Shown one piece after another: positions 26,060 to 34,791 of a DNA stretch of 64,000 nucleotides. Source of the stretch: DASRDB01 sp035652815 (lineage in GTDB: Bacteria; Chloroflexota; Ktedonobacteria; Ktedonobacterales; Ktedonobacteraceae); assembly GCA_035652815.1 (NCBI GenBank), contig DASRDB010000017.1, positions 62,001 to 126,000 on the forward strand. Reading direction: 5' to 3'. Both the position numbers and the translations under genes were made by a program. Positions within the stretch are counted from its first letter, which is position 1. Each line of letters opens with the position of its first letter. A model generated the notes under the pieces. It searched no databases. It saw only the letters and a list, made by a program, of their open reading frames with translations, and had not been told where the DNA came from.

Positions 26060-26905
26060 CTACTCGGAAAATTCTAACGAGACATCAAAATTAGGCGCGG
26101 AATGTGTCAGGGCACCCAGCGAAATGAAATCAACACCTGTTGCCGCCACTGCCCTCAGCTTTTCAGGCTCAGTGCCGATATTGCCGGATGCTTCGATCAA
26201 TACAGCAGGCGCGTTGCGTCGAATATATTCAACAGCCTGCCCCATTGCTTCTCTATCCATGTTGTCCAGCAGCACCACATCAGCGCCAGCCTCTACCGCC
26301 TCGCGCACTTCGGCAAGCGTTTCGCATTCGATCTCGATCTTCAGCAGGTGGGGAACAAAACGCCGCGCTGCGCGAATGGCCTGCGCTATCCCCCCGGCAG
26401 CTTTGATATGATTGTCCTTGATTAATACGCCATCGTTCAGCCCAAAGCGATGGTTCTGCCCGCCTCCTAATCGCACAGCCTCCTTCTCCAGGCGGCGCAA
26501 CCCCGGCGTTGTTTTGCGCGTATCAAGAATGCGCGTTCCCGTTCCCGCAAGTGTTTGCACGCACCTGGATGTCAGGGTAGCAATACCGGAAAGACGTCCG
26601 AGAAAGTTCAGCGCCACTCGTTCCGCACTTAAAATGGAACGCGCCGGGCCGCTAATACGCGCCACTGCCTGTCCCGCGCACACCGTCTCACCATCTCTCA
26701 CTAGCAACTGTACCTCAACTCGCGGGTCTAATTCCTGAAAAGCGGCGGCGGCTACCGCCAATCCAGCAATTACTCCATCCTGGCGGGTCAAAACGCTTGC
26801 CCGCGCAATCTCTTCTGCTGGCACAGTGCTAAACGTTGTAATATCTGCATCAGCTCCATCCTCTTCAAGAGCCAGACGCACGATATCTGTGTAGAAGCTA
26901 TGCAT
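26060..26905 (-). CDS. nadC: Nicotinate-nucleotide diphosphorylase (carboxylating)
   Basis: 281 aa, usual length. Converts quinolinate and PRPP into nicotinic acid mononucleotide. Family features: LALEEDGADADITTFSTVP near the N-terminus, ARSILSAERVALNFLGRLSG, the LDTRKTTPGLRRLEKEAVRLG segment, HRFGLNDGVLIKDNHIKAAG and the C-terminal barrel strands VVLLDNMDRE and IEASGNI. AAAGGAGAG precedes ATG 26905. It overlaps the end of nadB by 8 bp. Confidence 0.95.
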   Translation of the reverse strand: MHSFYTDIVRLALEEDGADADITTFSTVPAEEIARASVLTRQDGVIAGLAVAAAAFQELDPRVEVQLLVRDGETVCAGQAVARISGPARSILSAERVALNFLGRLSGIATLTSRCVQTLAGTGTRILDTRKTTPGLRRLEKEAVRLGGGQNHRFGLNDGVLIKDNHIKAAGGIAQAIRAARRFVPHLLKIEIECETLAEVREAVEAGADVVLLDNMDREAMGQAVEYIRRNAPAVLIEASGNIGTEPEKLRAVAATGVDFISLGALTHSAPNFDVSLEFSE

Positions 26906-28592
26906 GAATAATACTCTCCTTTGAGATTGCAGAACGCCATTTTAATGCTTCCTGCCCGGATAGTGCAGGTTGTAGAACATAATGGCATCCGGTCAAACGT
27001 TCATCGGTAAAAGCAAAATCGCGCCGCCAATGGCTTCCTCTACTTTCACAGCGCCGCAAGGCAGCAGCAATCACCAGATCTGCCACCTTGAGCATGTTTA
27101 TCGTCTCCTGCCACACGGGATAAACAGCAACCTCATCGCGCTGAGACCTTTCACCTTTCACTATCCCATCTATCAATGCATTCAGCTTATCTTTGGCCTC
27201 GCTTAACCCCTGCTGATCGCGAGAAAGGGAAACATATTGCCACATAAGCTGGCGCAGTTCCTTTCGCGCTCGCCCAATCGTCGCTTCGTCAGGCTGAAGC
27301 CGCAGCAGTTGCTCATTGCGCTCGCTATCATTCAACACAGGCACAAACAACGGGTTACGTCCCGGCTTCACTCCCTCTTCAGATTCGCCATTCAGATGAT
27401 CGGCCAGCCGTAGCCCAAACACCAGTCCTTCTAACAGCGAGTTACTGGCAAGCCGATTCGCGCCATGCACCCCGGTACAGGCAACTTCACCCACCGCGTA
27501 CAAACCTGGCACAGAAGTACGACCATAGGTATCAGTCAGAACTCCACCCATACAGTAATGGGCGGCAGGCGCAACGGGCAACAAATCCCTCGCAAGATCA
27601 AGTCCATAACGGCGGCAGATGACTGAGATGTTCGGGAAGCGCTCATACATACGCTCTGCTGGAAGATGCCGCAAATCCAGATACTGGCAATCGGTTCCTT
27701 CCCGCAGCATCTCGCTGAGAATGGAGCGGGCAACGACATCGCGTGGTGCAAGTTCGGCCATCTCTGAGTAGCCCGGCATGAAACGCTCACCCGCATGATT
27801 GCGCAGGTAAGCCCCTTCTCCACGCACCGCCTCTGAGATCAGGTGGGAAGCGCCATCGACAACCAGCACCGTCGGGTGAAACTGCATGAATTCAAGATCG
27901 GTCAGCGCCGCTCCCACTCGCCACGCTAACGCCAATCCATCAGCCGTCGCCCCTGCCGGATTTGAGGTATGCAGCCACAGTCCCCCAGCACCGCCGTTTG
28001 CCAGGATCGTTGCACCCGCTCGAATGATGCATTGCTTCCCTTCTCGGTCTATCGCTTCTAACCCTGTGCAATTTCCATCCTCAACGAGTAGCTGAGATAC
28101 ATACGTTTCCTCGAAGAGCGTGATCAAGTCTCGCTGGCGTATCGCAGTAGTCAAAGCCCGTTCAATCTCGGCTCCGGTCGCATCGCCGCCAGCATGCAGC
28201 ACGCGCCAGCGACTATGCGCGGCTTCGCGGCCAAGCAACAAGCCATCGCGCGTTGCATGTTCGTCGCTTCCAGGTCGCGCCCGGTCAAATTGCACACCCA
28301 TCGAGATCAGCCAGCGAACAGCCTCGGGCGCGTTTTCCGTCAGAATACGTACCGCCGTTTCATCGCATAATCCTGCTCCGGCAGCAAGTGTATCCTGAGC
28401 GTGCAATTGCGGACTATCATCCTCTCCCAACGCCACCGTCAGCCCTCCCTGCGCATAGCGCGTATTACTTTCCCCCAACTGTCCCTTTGTAAAGAGAGCA
28501 ACACGCACATGCGCGGGCAAACGTAACGCTACAGAAAGCCCCGCGATGCCCCCTCCAACAATGGCAACATCATAGGACTGGCGAGAAGCCAT
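26898..28592 (-). CDS. nadB: L-aspartate oxidase
   Basis: 564 aa. Oxidises L-aspartate to iminoaspartate, using FAD; first step of de novo NAD synthesis. Features: FAD site VAIVGGGIAGLSVAL, SNTRYAQGGLTVAL, the HAGGDATGAEIERAL motif, ILANGGAGGLW, EAVRGEGAYLRN and HGANRLASNSLLEGLVFG. I start at ATG 28592, eight bases after AAAGGAA; an ATG at 28598 is only two bases behind that site. First gene of nadBCA. The leader between promoter and gene has two palindromes and a terminator-like hairpin. Confidence 0.94.
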   Translation of the reverse strand: MASRQSYDVAIVGGGIAGLSVALRLPAHVRVALFTKGQLGESNTRYAQGGLTVALGEDDSPQLHAQDTLAAGAGLCDETAVRILTENAPEAVRWLISMGVQFDRARPGSDEHATRDGLLLGREAAHSRWRVLHAGGDATGAEIERALTTAIRQRDLITLFEETYVSQLLVEDGNCTGLEAIDREGKQCIIRAGATILANGGAGGLWLHTSNPAGATADGLALAWRVGAALTDLEFMQFHPTVLVVDGASHLISEAVRGEGAYLRNHAGERFMPGYSEMAELAPRDVVARSILSEMLREGTDCQYLDLRHLPAERMYERFPNISVICRRYGLDLARDLLPVAPAAHYCMGGVLTDTYGRTSVPGLYAVGEVACTGVHGANRLASNSLLEGLVFGLRLADHLNGESEEGVKPGRNPLFVPVLNDSERNEQLLRLQPDEATIGRARKELRQLMWQYVSLSRDQQGLSEAKDKLNALIDGIVKGERSQRDEVAVYPVWQETINMLKVADLVIAAALRRCESRGSHWRRDFAFTDERLTGCHYVLQPALSGQEALKWRSAISKESIIHA

Positions 28593-28609
28593 TTCCATTT
28601 CCTTTCATA

Positions 28610-28624
28610 GTGTACTCGATACAC
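28610..28624. promoter_or_regulatory. GTGT-N7-ACAC palindrome 1, next to the nadB ribosome site
   Basis: GTGTACTCGATACAC, extended by flanking bases to 8-bp arms (28607-28614 with 28620-28627). In RNA it can form a hairpin ending directly before the AAAGGA of nadB. A second copy of the motif is at 28673-28687, 63 bp away. Confidence 0.5.
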
Positions 28625-28637
28625 TATCAAAAGTGTT

Positions 28638-28664
28638 AAAAAAAACGCTTTGTCCGAAGACAAA
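28638..28664 (-). terminator. UUCG hairpin with T-run in the nad leader
   Basis: On the minus strand TTTGTC-TTCG-GACAAA (28664-28649), then GCG, then eight T (28645-28638). It either ends the upstream S51 transcript or attenuates nadBCA, since the only good nad promoter seen lies upstream of it. Confidence 0.5.
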
Positions 28665-28672
28665 CAAAAATG

Positions 28673-28687
28673 GTGTTGAATGTACAC
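28673..28687. promoter_or_regulatory. GTGT-N7-ACAC palindrome 2, near the nad transcription start
   Basis: GTGTTGAATGTACAC. It begins about 10 bases downstream of the expected start of transcription from the promoter at 28704-28732, a good place for a repressor. Confidence 0.45.
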
Positions 28688-28703
28688 TAACTCTTTGCCA
28701 ACA

Positions 28704-28732
28704 AGTATACCTGAGAATTTCGCCAAAAACAA
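28704..28732 (-). promoter_or_regulatory. Promoter of nadBCA
   Basis: On the minus strand TTGTTT (28732-28727), 17 bases, TATACT (28709-28704). Good spacing and a near-ideal -10 box; gives a leader of roughly 105 bases. Confidence 0.55.
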
Positions 28733-28760
28733 GGGAAAGAGGCAGGCAAACGAGCAATGA

Positions 28761-29468
28761 TTATACAAAATTCTCTTCAAAACCCTGTCCTGCACGATAC
28801 ACGGTTGCTTTTCCACCTCGATAAAGCGTTACGGCACCCTGCCCATAGACGTTCCATCCTCTGATGCGTCCGGCCTCACCATCATCAATCATTCCCGTCC
28901 GTTCGTCGATACCCAGCAACACAACGTCAGGCAACAACTCACTCAAGCGCCCGGCCCAACGTTTTCCGAACGTATTATGATGCGGGAGAACGCAGGTATT
29001 CGGCACCAGCCCAAGACCTTCGACCACCCTTCCCTGGCCGGGATCATAGTAATACTGGCACATCACCATCGCCCCCGCGCTGCTTCCCGCGATCACCCCT
29101 CCTTGCTGATACGCCTCATACATGGCTTCCCAGACCGCGCTCCCTTTGAGTGTTTCCCCAAGATATCCGGTGAAGCCGCCGAGCATGTAGATCAAACGCG
29201 AACGTGACAAAATACCGGCCAACCGCGAGTCATTAGCAGAAGCCTTATCGATAATCGGCAGAGCCTCAACACGTGTAGCTCCCAGGCTCCGAAACCAGTT
29301 CACGCCATTTGTGCCAGCCCGCAAATGATTCCTATCGGGAGCGGCTGCCGTCGGAATGATGCTAATCAGCGCATCATTTCCACCCGCCAGAGCCATAGCG
29401 CGCCGGTCTGGCTCAGACATCTTCCCACCAAATTCAGCGCCGCCTTCTAATAACAGGTATCCGGCCAT
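28761..29468 (-). CDS. Peptidase S51/cyanophycinase-like protein
   Basis: 235 aa. Fold and active site of the S51 family: an N-terminal LLLEGGAEFGG, ISIIPTAAAPDRNHL, YMLGGFTGYLGETLKGSAV, then VIAGSSAGAMVMCQ with the nucleophilic Ser, LPHHNTFGKRWAGRLSELL and a late LLGIDERTGMI. Cyanophycinases release Asp-Arg dipeptides from cyanophycin; relatives cleave Asp dipeptides or act in secondary metabolism. No cyanophycin synthetase is in the window. ATG 29468 is fixed by GGAGGA. It lies 36 bp behind the Nmad3 gene and ahead of nadBCA, whose first enzyme uses aspartate, an intriguing but unproven link. Confidence 0.82.
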   Translation of the reverse strand: MAGYLLLEGGAEFGGKMSEPDRRAMALAGGNDALISIIPTAAAPDRNHLRAGTNGVNWFRSLGATRVEALPIIDKASANDSRLAGILSRSRLIYMLGGFTGYLGETLKGSAVWEAMYEAYQQGGVIAGSSAGAMVMCQYYYDPGQGRVVEGLGLVPNTCVLPHHNTFGKRWAGRLSELLPDVVLLGIDERTGMIDDGEAGRIRGWNVYGQGAVTLYRGGKATVYRAGQGFEENFV

Positions 29469-29504
29469 GGGCGTATCCTCCAAAATCTTCTTTGCTCGTG
29501 CATA

Positions 29505-30371
29505 TTATGTATGATTACTCAATAAGTCCGCTACCCATGCCACAGCCTCTGGATACTCGTCACAATCCAATACAAACTCCTGCCCTCTCCCCACCGTTTT
29601 CAGCAAGACACCATCTTCCCGCAACGTCCACCACCCTCTATCCTCATGATAGGTAAGCGCCTGTTTACCCTCACCAGGATACATCCACTTCGGCATCCGC
29701 CAGTAACGCCGCGATACATATGGCTCCATCTCAGTCAGGCAAAGCGAGGGACAAAACCGCCGAAAAATGCCCGCTCCAGGCAGGGCTGTAACACATCCAG
29801 GGAGCCGCAAACTATCAGCCGCAATATAAATTGAATCGTAGTGATGCTGCTGGTCGCGTTGAGCATGGGAATGCTCTTGCGCCCATTGAGGAATACATTC
29901 CCTTTGCGTAAGCGGGATACGCCGCTCGATCTGAAGCCAACCAAACAACACATGCACGTCAGGAGCGTCAGGTATGTAGCAATAACGCCTATTGCGCAAC
30001 ATTACTCGCCGGAACCATCCATAGAACAAAAAAATATCGCCCTCGCCAACGCCTTGCTTCTGCAAATGGCCCTCCGCCGCACCCGCTTGACCAAAGACCG
30101 GCTTCCATCCAGCCTGCCGGGATACGCTGGGGGCATGCAAATCTGGATCAAGATGAACAGGCGCATCCGGTTGAATCTTCCCTCGCGTCAGGTCATGCAC
30201 TACCTGCCCTAAAGCATGCTCACCGAAGCGTAGTTCCGAAAAGCGACGACACCCCACATATTCAGCTTGCTCAAGTATTGGCAACGAGCAAAACTCGCCT
30301 GACTCAAAAATAGGACTCGGCACTTTCCCCGTACCAGCATCAAAACCTTTGCGGCTGAAGATGATTTTCAT
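29505..30371 (-). CDS. Nmad3-like putative nucleotide modification protein
   Basis: 288 aa. Begins MKIIFSRKGFDAGTGKVPSP, the start typical of the Nmad3 family (nucleotide-modification-associated domain 3), followed by LPILEQAEYVGCRRFSELRF, VHLDPDLHAP, GQAGAAEGHLQKQGVGEGDI, LFYGWFRRV, the HVLFGWLQIER segment, and C-terminal QFVLDC-like residues. The family was named in comparative genomics of DNA base hypermodification; no biochemical activity is established. Ribosome site weak. In line with a small membrane ORF upstream and the S51 gene downstream. Confidence 0.75.
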   Translation of the reverse strand: MKIIFSRKGFDAGTGKVPSPIFESGEFCSLPILEQAEYVGCRRFSELRFGEHALGQVVHDLTRGKIQPDAPVHLDPDLHAPSVSRQAGWKPVFGQAGAAEGHLQKQGVGEGDIFLFYGWFRRVMLRNRRYCYIPDAPDVHVLFGWLQIERRIPLTQRECIPQWAQEHSHAQRDQQHHYDSIYIAADSLRLPGCVTALPGAGIFRRFCPSLCLTEMEPYVSRRYWRMPKWMYPGEGKQALTYHEDRGWWTLREDGVLLKTVGRGQEFVLDCDEYPEAVAWVADLLSNHT

Positions 30372-30393
30372 CTATCCGTACAATTTCTTAAAA

Positions 30394-30495
30394 TTATCCC
30401 TGCCGATTGCGATCAATCCCCCGTTTGAGCAACCCCAACAGAGCAATTGTGCCAAACCAGGCAGCAACCAGCACCCAGGAACGCTTTTCGCTCAT
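30394..30495 (-). CDS. Small single-span membrane protein (33 aa)
   Basis: Short ORF of 33 codons: a hydrophilic start MSEKRS, a hydrophobic helix WVLVAAWFGTIALLGLL and a basic tail KRGIDRNRQG. AAAGGAAG precedes the ATG by seven bases, better than the site of the following gene. It ends 22 bp before the Nmad3 gene, so it could be the first gene of that operon. No relative recognised; the evidence is the ribosome site and the topology. Confidence 0.5.
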   Translation of the reverse strand: MSEKRSWVLVAAWFGTIALLGLLKRGIDRNRQG

Positions 30496-30811
30496 ATGAT
30501 TCTTCCTTTCACTGTACAAATCAGAGTTCTACTAATCCAATCACTGCATGCATCGCAGCGCAACAACGCCTGATCCCCCACACTTATAGTAACACAAAAT
30601 ACCGCTCAACTTCCCCCGGTTATGATAATAGAACAACGCCTGCCTGTTTCTTGACCCATTTACCACTATTCCTCCACCGAAATATCACCTCTCGCTTGCT
30701 ACACTTGCTGGTACAGAAAGACACGTTTTGAAATATCCCAATCCTTTTTTGGATTCATATGTGCCTTGTGCCTGTATCGAAGTATGTATATGTGTTCAGG
30801 AGAGACCATCG
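30496..30811. other. Intergenic region between divergent genes
   Basis: Control region between the small membrane ORF and the secreted protein. An AACAACGCCTG sequence occurs twice about 70 bp apart. I see no gene or convincing hairpin. Confidence 0.4.
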
Positions 30812-31909
30812 ATGTCATTTAGCTTACTCGGTAAGAGCATGATGCTACTGGCGCTTGCCAGTTTTCTGCCAGGATGGTTTCTGTTCAATACAACGAGCGC
30901 CCAGGCAAATACCTGGTGGCCTACCAGTGGCCCGAAGCTCGCCGGATGCCAGATGTTCCCTACCGACAACATCTGGAATTACGATATCTCCAATCTTCCC
31001 GTTCACCCGAATTCTAGCAACTATATTGCAAGTATGGGAGTATCAGGGCAGTTGCACGCCGATTTTGGCGCGCCTGTTGCCGGTTACGCGCCTCCCGGCA
31101 TCGGCTACGCTGTCGTGCCCGGCAACCAGCCAACTGTTCCGGTACAATTCATGTACGCGAGCCAAAGCGATCCTGGCCCTTATCCAATTCCGGCAAACGC
31201 GCCTATTGAAGGTGGTCCCAACGGGCAATTCGACCGCCATGTTCTTGTGGTTAATAGCGGTACATGCAAATTGTACGAATTATGGGATGCCTTCCCACAG
31301 CCAGGCGGAAGCTGGAAAGCAGGCAGTGGCGCGGTCTGGGATCTCAACTCAGATACCTTACGCCCGCTCTACTGGACATCAGCGGATGGAGCAGGCTTGC
31401 CTATCCTGCCGGGATTGGTACGCTATGACGAGGTTGCAGCAGGGGTCATCAACCACGCACTGCGCGTCGTAGCGAACACAACGCAGATGGCATTTCTCTG
31501 GCCTGCGCGGCACTTCGCCTCGAACAGTACCAATCCCAACCTGCCGCCGATGGGTCTGCGCCTGCGACTCAAAGCCAGCTTCGACATCTCCTCTTTTCCG
31601 AAGACCGTCCAGGTCATTCTCACCGCCTTGAAGCACTACGGCATGTTCGTTGCCGATAACCAGGGCGTCACGAGTTGGATCATCACAGGCGCTCCTGACC
31701 CGCGCTGGAACAACTTTGACCTGAACACGCTCGGGAAAGTTCACGGTTCGGACTTTGATGCCATCGATGAGTCCTTCTTGCAATCCTCTCCCAATTCTGC
31801 CCAGGTCAAAATGCGAGCCATTCCTCATCAACCAGTCAAACCGCCACCTACGAAGAGGTACTGCAAAGCCTACCAGTTTGATGAGAGCATAGATCGGCCT
31901 ATCAGCTAG
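30812..31909 (+). CDS. Secreted protein of an uncharacterised family
   Basis: 365 aa. A signal peptide of 32 residues ends in AQA-N. The mature part has motifs recurrent in a secreted family found in soil bacteria: CQMFPTDNIWNYDISNLPV, SDPGPYPIPANAPIEGG, YELWDAFPQPGGSW, WTSADGAGLPILPGLVRYDE, FLWPARHFAS and a final DNQGVTSWIITGAPDPRWNN. Many Trp, Tyr and Pro residues suggest carbohydrate or cell-wall binding, but no function is known. ATG 30812 has AGGAGA eight bases upstream; an ORF extends to 30728 without a site. Its stop overlaps the end of the convergent MFS gene by 8 bp. Confidence 0.75.
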   Translation: MSFSLLGKSMMLLALASFLPGWFLFNTTSAQANTWWPTSGPKLAGCQMFPTDNIWNYDISNLPVHPNSSNYIASMGVSGQLHADFGAPVAGYAPPGIGYAVVPGNQPTVPVQFMYASQSDPGPYPIPANAPIEGGPNGQFDRHVLVVNSGTCKLYELWDAFPQPGGSWKAGSGAVWDLNSDTLRPLYWTSADGAGLPILPGLVRYDEVAAGVINHALRVVANTTQMAFLWPARHFASNSTNPNLPPMGLRLRLKASFDISSFPKTVQVILTALKHYGMFVADNQGVTSWIITGAPDPRWNNFDLNTLGKVHGSDFDAIDESFLQSSPNSAQVKMRAIPHQPVKPPPTKRYCKAYQFDESIDRPIS

Positions 31910-33242
31910 CCTCTTGCCCGCTCACTCCTGGCGGAACCATCACATCAACACCGTACTCGCCTTCCTCGGCCTTCATGAACTCGACGCCACGCGCCTCTTT
32001 ACCTATGGCGGTAAAGATAATCACAGCGATAAACGCGCCAAGCGAGAAGAAGGCGAGTGCGGCGGCATAGTTCGGCGTTGTGCCGACGCGCAACCCCTCT
32101 GCCAGCAGCGCCTCAAGGAAGACGATCTGCGCGGCAAAGAGATTGCCAAGCTGGTAGGCAAATCCTGGAAATGTGCCGCGCACATCCGTCGGAGAAAGTT
32201 CATTCAAATGAACCGGGATCACGCCCCATGCACCCTGTACCATGAACTGGAGCAGAAACGCGCCTGCTGCAATCGAAACCAGCAGACCAATGCCTGGAAG
32301 ACGAAGATAACCTGTCCATAACGGGATCATGAGAATGCCGAGAAGGCAGGCAATGATAATCGCCCGTCTGCGTCCCCAACGTTGGGAGTAGTAGCCAAAT
32401 AGCGTACCGCCAATGATCGCGCCGATATTGGCAATAATCGTAATCGTGGATGTCGCGGAGACGCCCAGCTTCAACTGTGCCTGCAAGAATGTGGGCAGAT
32501 TATCCTGCGTGCCATGCGAAAGGCTATTGAAGGCGGTCATCAACACAATCACGTATATAAACACCAACCAGTGGCTTTTAATGGCCCTGCCCATGCCCTG
32601 CCAGACATTGGTGCCTGTACGCCTGTGGATATCCTGCTGGTGTTCCCACACAGGCGACTCGCGCACACCCAGCCGGATATACACGACAAGCAAGGCCGGA
32701 AGCACGCCAATCACAAACATTCCCCGCCACCCAAAATTGGGGAAGAAGGTGAAAATGAGGTAGTAGACAATCGCCCCGATCAGGTAGCCGCAGGCATACC
32801 CCTGCTGAAGGATGCCTGAAAAAAGACCTCGAGACTCAGTAGGCAACGACTCCATCGCCAGCGACGAGCCAAGCCCCCATTCACCACCCATTGCCACACC
32901 AAACAGAGCGCGCAGCAACAAGAAAATGGCGTAGTTCGGAGAAAAAGCTGTCAGCAGTTCAAGAATCGAATAGCTGATGATGTCGATCATCAGCGGTGTA
33001 CGCCTACCAAAGCGATCAGCCAGGATACCAAAGAGCAAAGCCCCCACAGGCCGCAGCATCAAGGTGAGCGAAATAGCGAAGGCGATGGCGGGTAAAGCAA
33101 CCTTAAAATCATGGGCAATACGCAGCGTAACAAACGTCACCAGGAAAAAGTCAAAGGCATCCAGCGTCCAACCTAGAAAACTTGCCAGAAAGGTGTTGCG
33201 CTGTTCGCGGTTAAGCGAGCGCATCAAAGCAATGGCGCTCAT
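31902..33242 (-). CDS. MFS transporter, SHS (sialate:H+ symporter)-type, carboxylate/lactate-like
   Basis: 446 aa, 12 hydrophobic segments. N-terminal FLASFLGWTLDAFDFFLVTF with the acidic pair DAFD in the first helix, then GRRTPLMIDI and ALFGVAMGGEWGLGSSLAME between helices 4 and 5; these are typical for the SHS family that includes bacterial sialate and yeast lactate permeases. Probably proton symport of a carboxylate. Ribosome site GAGGAG before ATG 33242. It is separated from the sugar-porter gene by 146 bp; cotranscription is uncertain. Confidence 0.83.
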   Translation of the reverse strand: MSAIALMRSLNREQRNTFLASFLGWTLDAFDFFLVTFVTLRIAHDFKVALPAIAFAISLTLMLRPVGALLFGILADRFGRRTPLMIDIISYSILELLTAFSPNYAIFLLLRALFGVAMGGEWGLGSSLAMESLPTESRGLFSGILQQGYACGYLIGAIVYYLIFTFFPNFGWRGMFVIGVLPALLVVYIRLGVRESPVWEHQQDIHRRTGTNVWQGMGRAIKSHWLVFIYVIVLMTAFNSLSHGTQDNLPTFLQAQLKLGVSATSTITIIANIGAIIGGTLFGYYSQRWGRRRAIIIACLLGILMIPLWTGYLRLPGIGLLVSIAAGAFLLQFMVQGAWGVIPVHLNELSPTDVRGTFPGFAYQLGNLFAAQIVFLEALLAEGLRVGTTPNYAAALAFFSLGAFIAVIIFTAIGKEARGVEFMKAEEGEYGVDVMVPPGVSGQEAS

Positions 33243-33388
33243 ACCTGTCTCCTCTCAACTACCAGTAACACTTCTTTGAACTACTACTGACGAGGACAAC
33301 AACCAAAAGAGCAATGGATACCACTACCCACAATTTATACATTTATTACGTGATGCACCTATGGATAGGTTACATAGACGTGTATAGT

Positions 33389-34786
33389 TCAGGGCCACTG
33401 CTGGTCATGCTTCCAATAGTAGATGATTTGCTCCAGGCTCTTTCCCTTCGTCTCCGGTACCAGAAACCAGGTGAAAATGCCTCCTACTAACGCCAACGCC
33501 GCATATAGCCAGAATGTCCGCGGCTTACCTAAACCATGGATAAGCGTAAGGAAGGTCAGGCTCACCAGTAATGTCGCTCCCCAATTGACAAGCATTGCGA
33601 TGCCTACACCGATACCACGCAACCGTGTTGGAAAAATTTCTGAACACATCAACGAGAAAATAGGCCCGATTCCCACTCCATATGCAAGGATATACACCAG
33701 CAGGCAGATCAGCACGATATAAGGCGCGTTTGTGGCTCCAATCAAAAAGACAACACCCATCACCACCAACGTCAGCAGCATGCCAGAAAAGCTGAAAAGC
33801 AGGAGCGGGCGTCGCCCCAGGCGATCAAGCAAAAACAACGCCAGGACGCAGGCAACCAGGCTGATAATGCTAACAAGGCCGGTTATCAAAACATCAAGCG
33901 AAGCAGATTTAAAGCCCGCCAGTTTGAAAATAGTCGGCGTGTAATAGCTGATGGCCGCGCTACCAACCGCCTGTTGAAACAGGCCCAATCCAACACCAAC
34001 CAGTAGCGCAAGGCGCAAACCATCGACAAAAAACTCGCCTACCGAACCATGATCTCCTTGTAAGCGCAGCGTATGGCGTATCTCCTTCAATTCATGGTCA
34101 GGGTGCGTACCCTTAATCCGGTCAAGCTGCTGTTCCGCCGCCTGCCAGCGTCCCTTACTGCCCAGCCAGCGCGGTGACTCGGGTAAAAATACCATGCCTA
34201 TAGTCAATACCACAGCCGGGATGCATTCAATCCAGAAAAAGGTTCTCCAACCGACGCTCAGCCGCGCAAGAAGTAAATAAATTCCATAGGCAGCCGGTAT
34301 TGCAAGCGACAGGGCCAGCCGGTTAAATGTGACCAGCTTACCACGCTGCTTCGATGGAGCGATCTCTGAGATATAGACCGGGACGACCAGCGAACCGATA
34401 CCAATGCTCACACCAACCAGCACACGAAAGACTAAAAACAACGCATAGTTGGGAGAAAGCGCCGTTAGTGCCGCTCCAAGCGCAAAAAGACATGCGACAA
34501 GAATGATGGTTTTTTTGCGCCCAAGCTTGTTGCTCAAAGCGCTGCCCACCACTGCCCCAATCATCCCGCCAAACAAGCTCGCGCTCACAGCCATCTCTTC
34601 CATGAAGGGCGTCATAGCGAAGTCTTTTCGTAAAAGCAGTTCGGTTCCAGATATCACGCCCGCATCATAGCCCATCAACCAGCCGCCAAGCGAGGCGATA
34701 ATCGAAATAACATAGACAGAAAGCACGCGGACATGTTTCTCTGGCTGTTTGGCCTGCTCTTGCTCCTGCTGTTGTGGTAATGCCAT
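33389..34786 (-). CDS. MFS sugar porter family transporter
   Basis: 465 aa, 12 helices. Sugar porter signatures: ASLGGWLMGYDAGVISG in helix 1, DRLGRRPLLLF after helix 8, PESPRWLGSKGRW at the end of helix 6, and VPETKGKSLEQI at the C-terminus. Takes up a sugar or polyol, substrate unknown. ATG 34786 is preceded by AGGTGA; an in-frame GTG (34795) overlaps the upstream stop. Third gene of the PIG-L - MFS - MFS run. Confidence 0.87.
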   Translation of the reverse strand: MALPQQQEQEQAKQPEKHVRVLSVYVISIIASLGGWLMGYDAGVISGTELLLRKDFAMTPFMEEMAVSASLFGGMIGAVVGSALSNKLGRKKTIILVACLFALGAALTALSPNYALFLVFRVLVGVSIGIGSLVVPVYISEIAPSKQRGKLVTFNRLALSLAIPAAYGIYLLLARLSVGWRTFFWIECIPAVVLTIGMVFLPESPRWLGSKGRWQAAEQQLDRIKGTHPDHELKEIRHTLRLQGDHGSVGEFFVDGLRLALLVGVGLGLFQQAVGSAAISYYTPTIFKLAGFKSASLDVLITGLVSIISLVACVLALFLLDRLGRRPLLLFSFSGMLLTLVVMGVVFLIGATNAPYIVLICLLVYILAYGVGIGPIFSLMCSEIFPTRLRGIGVGIAMLVNWGATLLVSLTFLTLIHGLGKPRTFWLYAALALVGGIFTWFLVPETKGKSLEQIIYYWKHDQQWP

Positions 34787-34791
34787 GCAGT

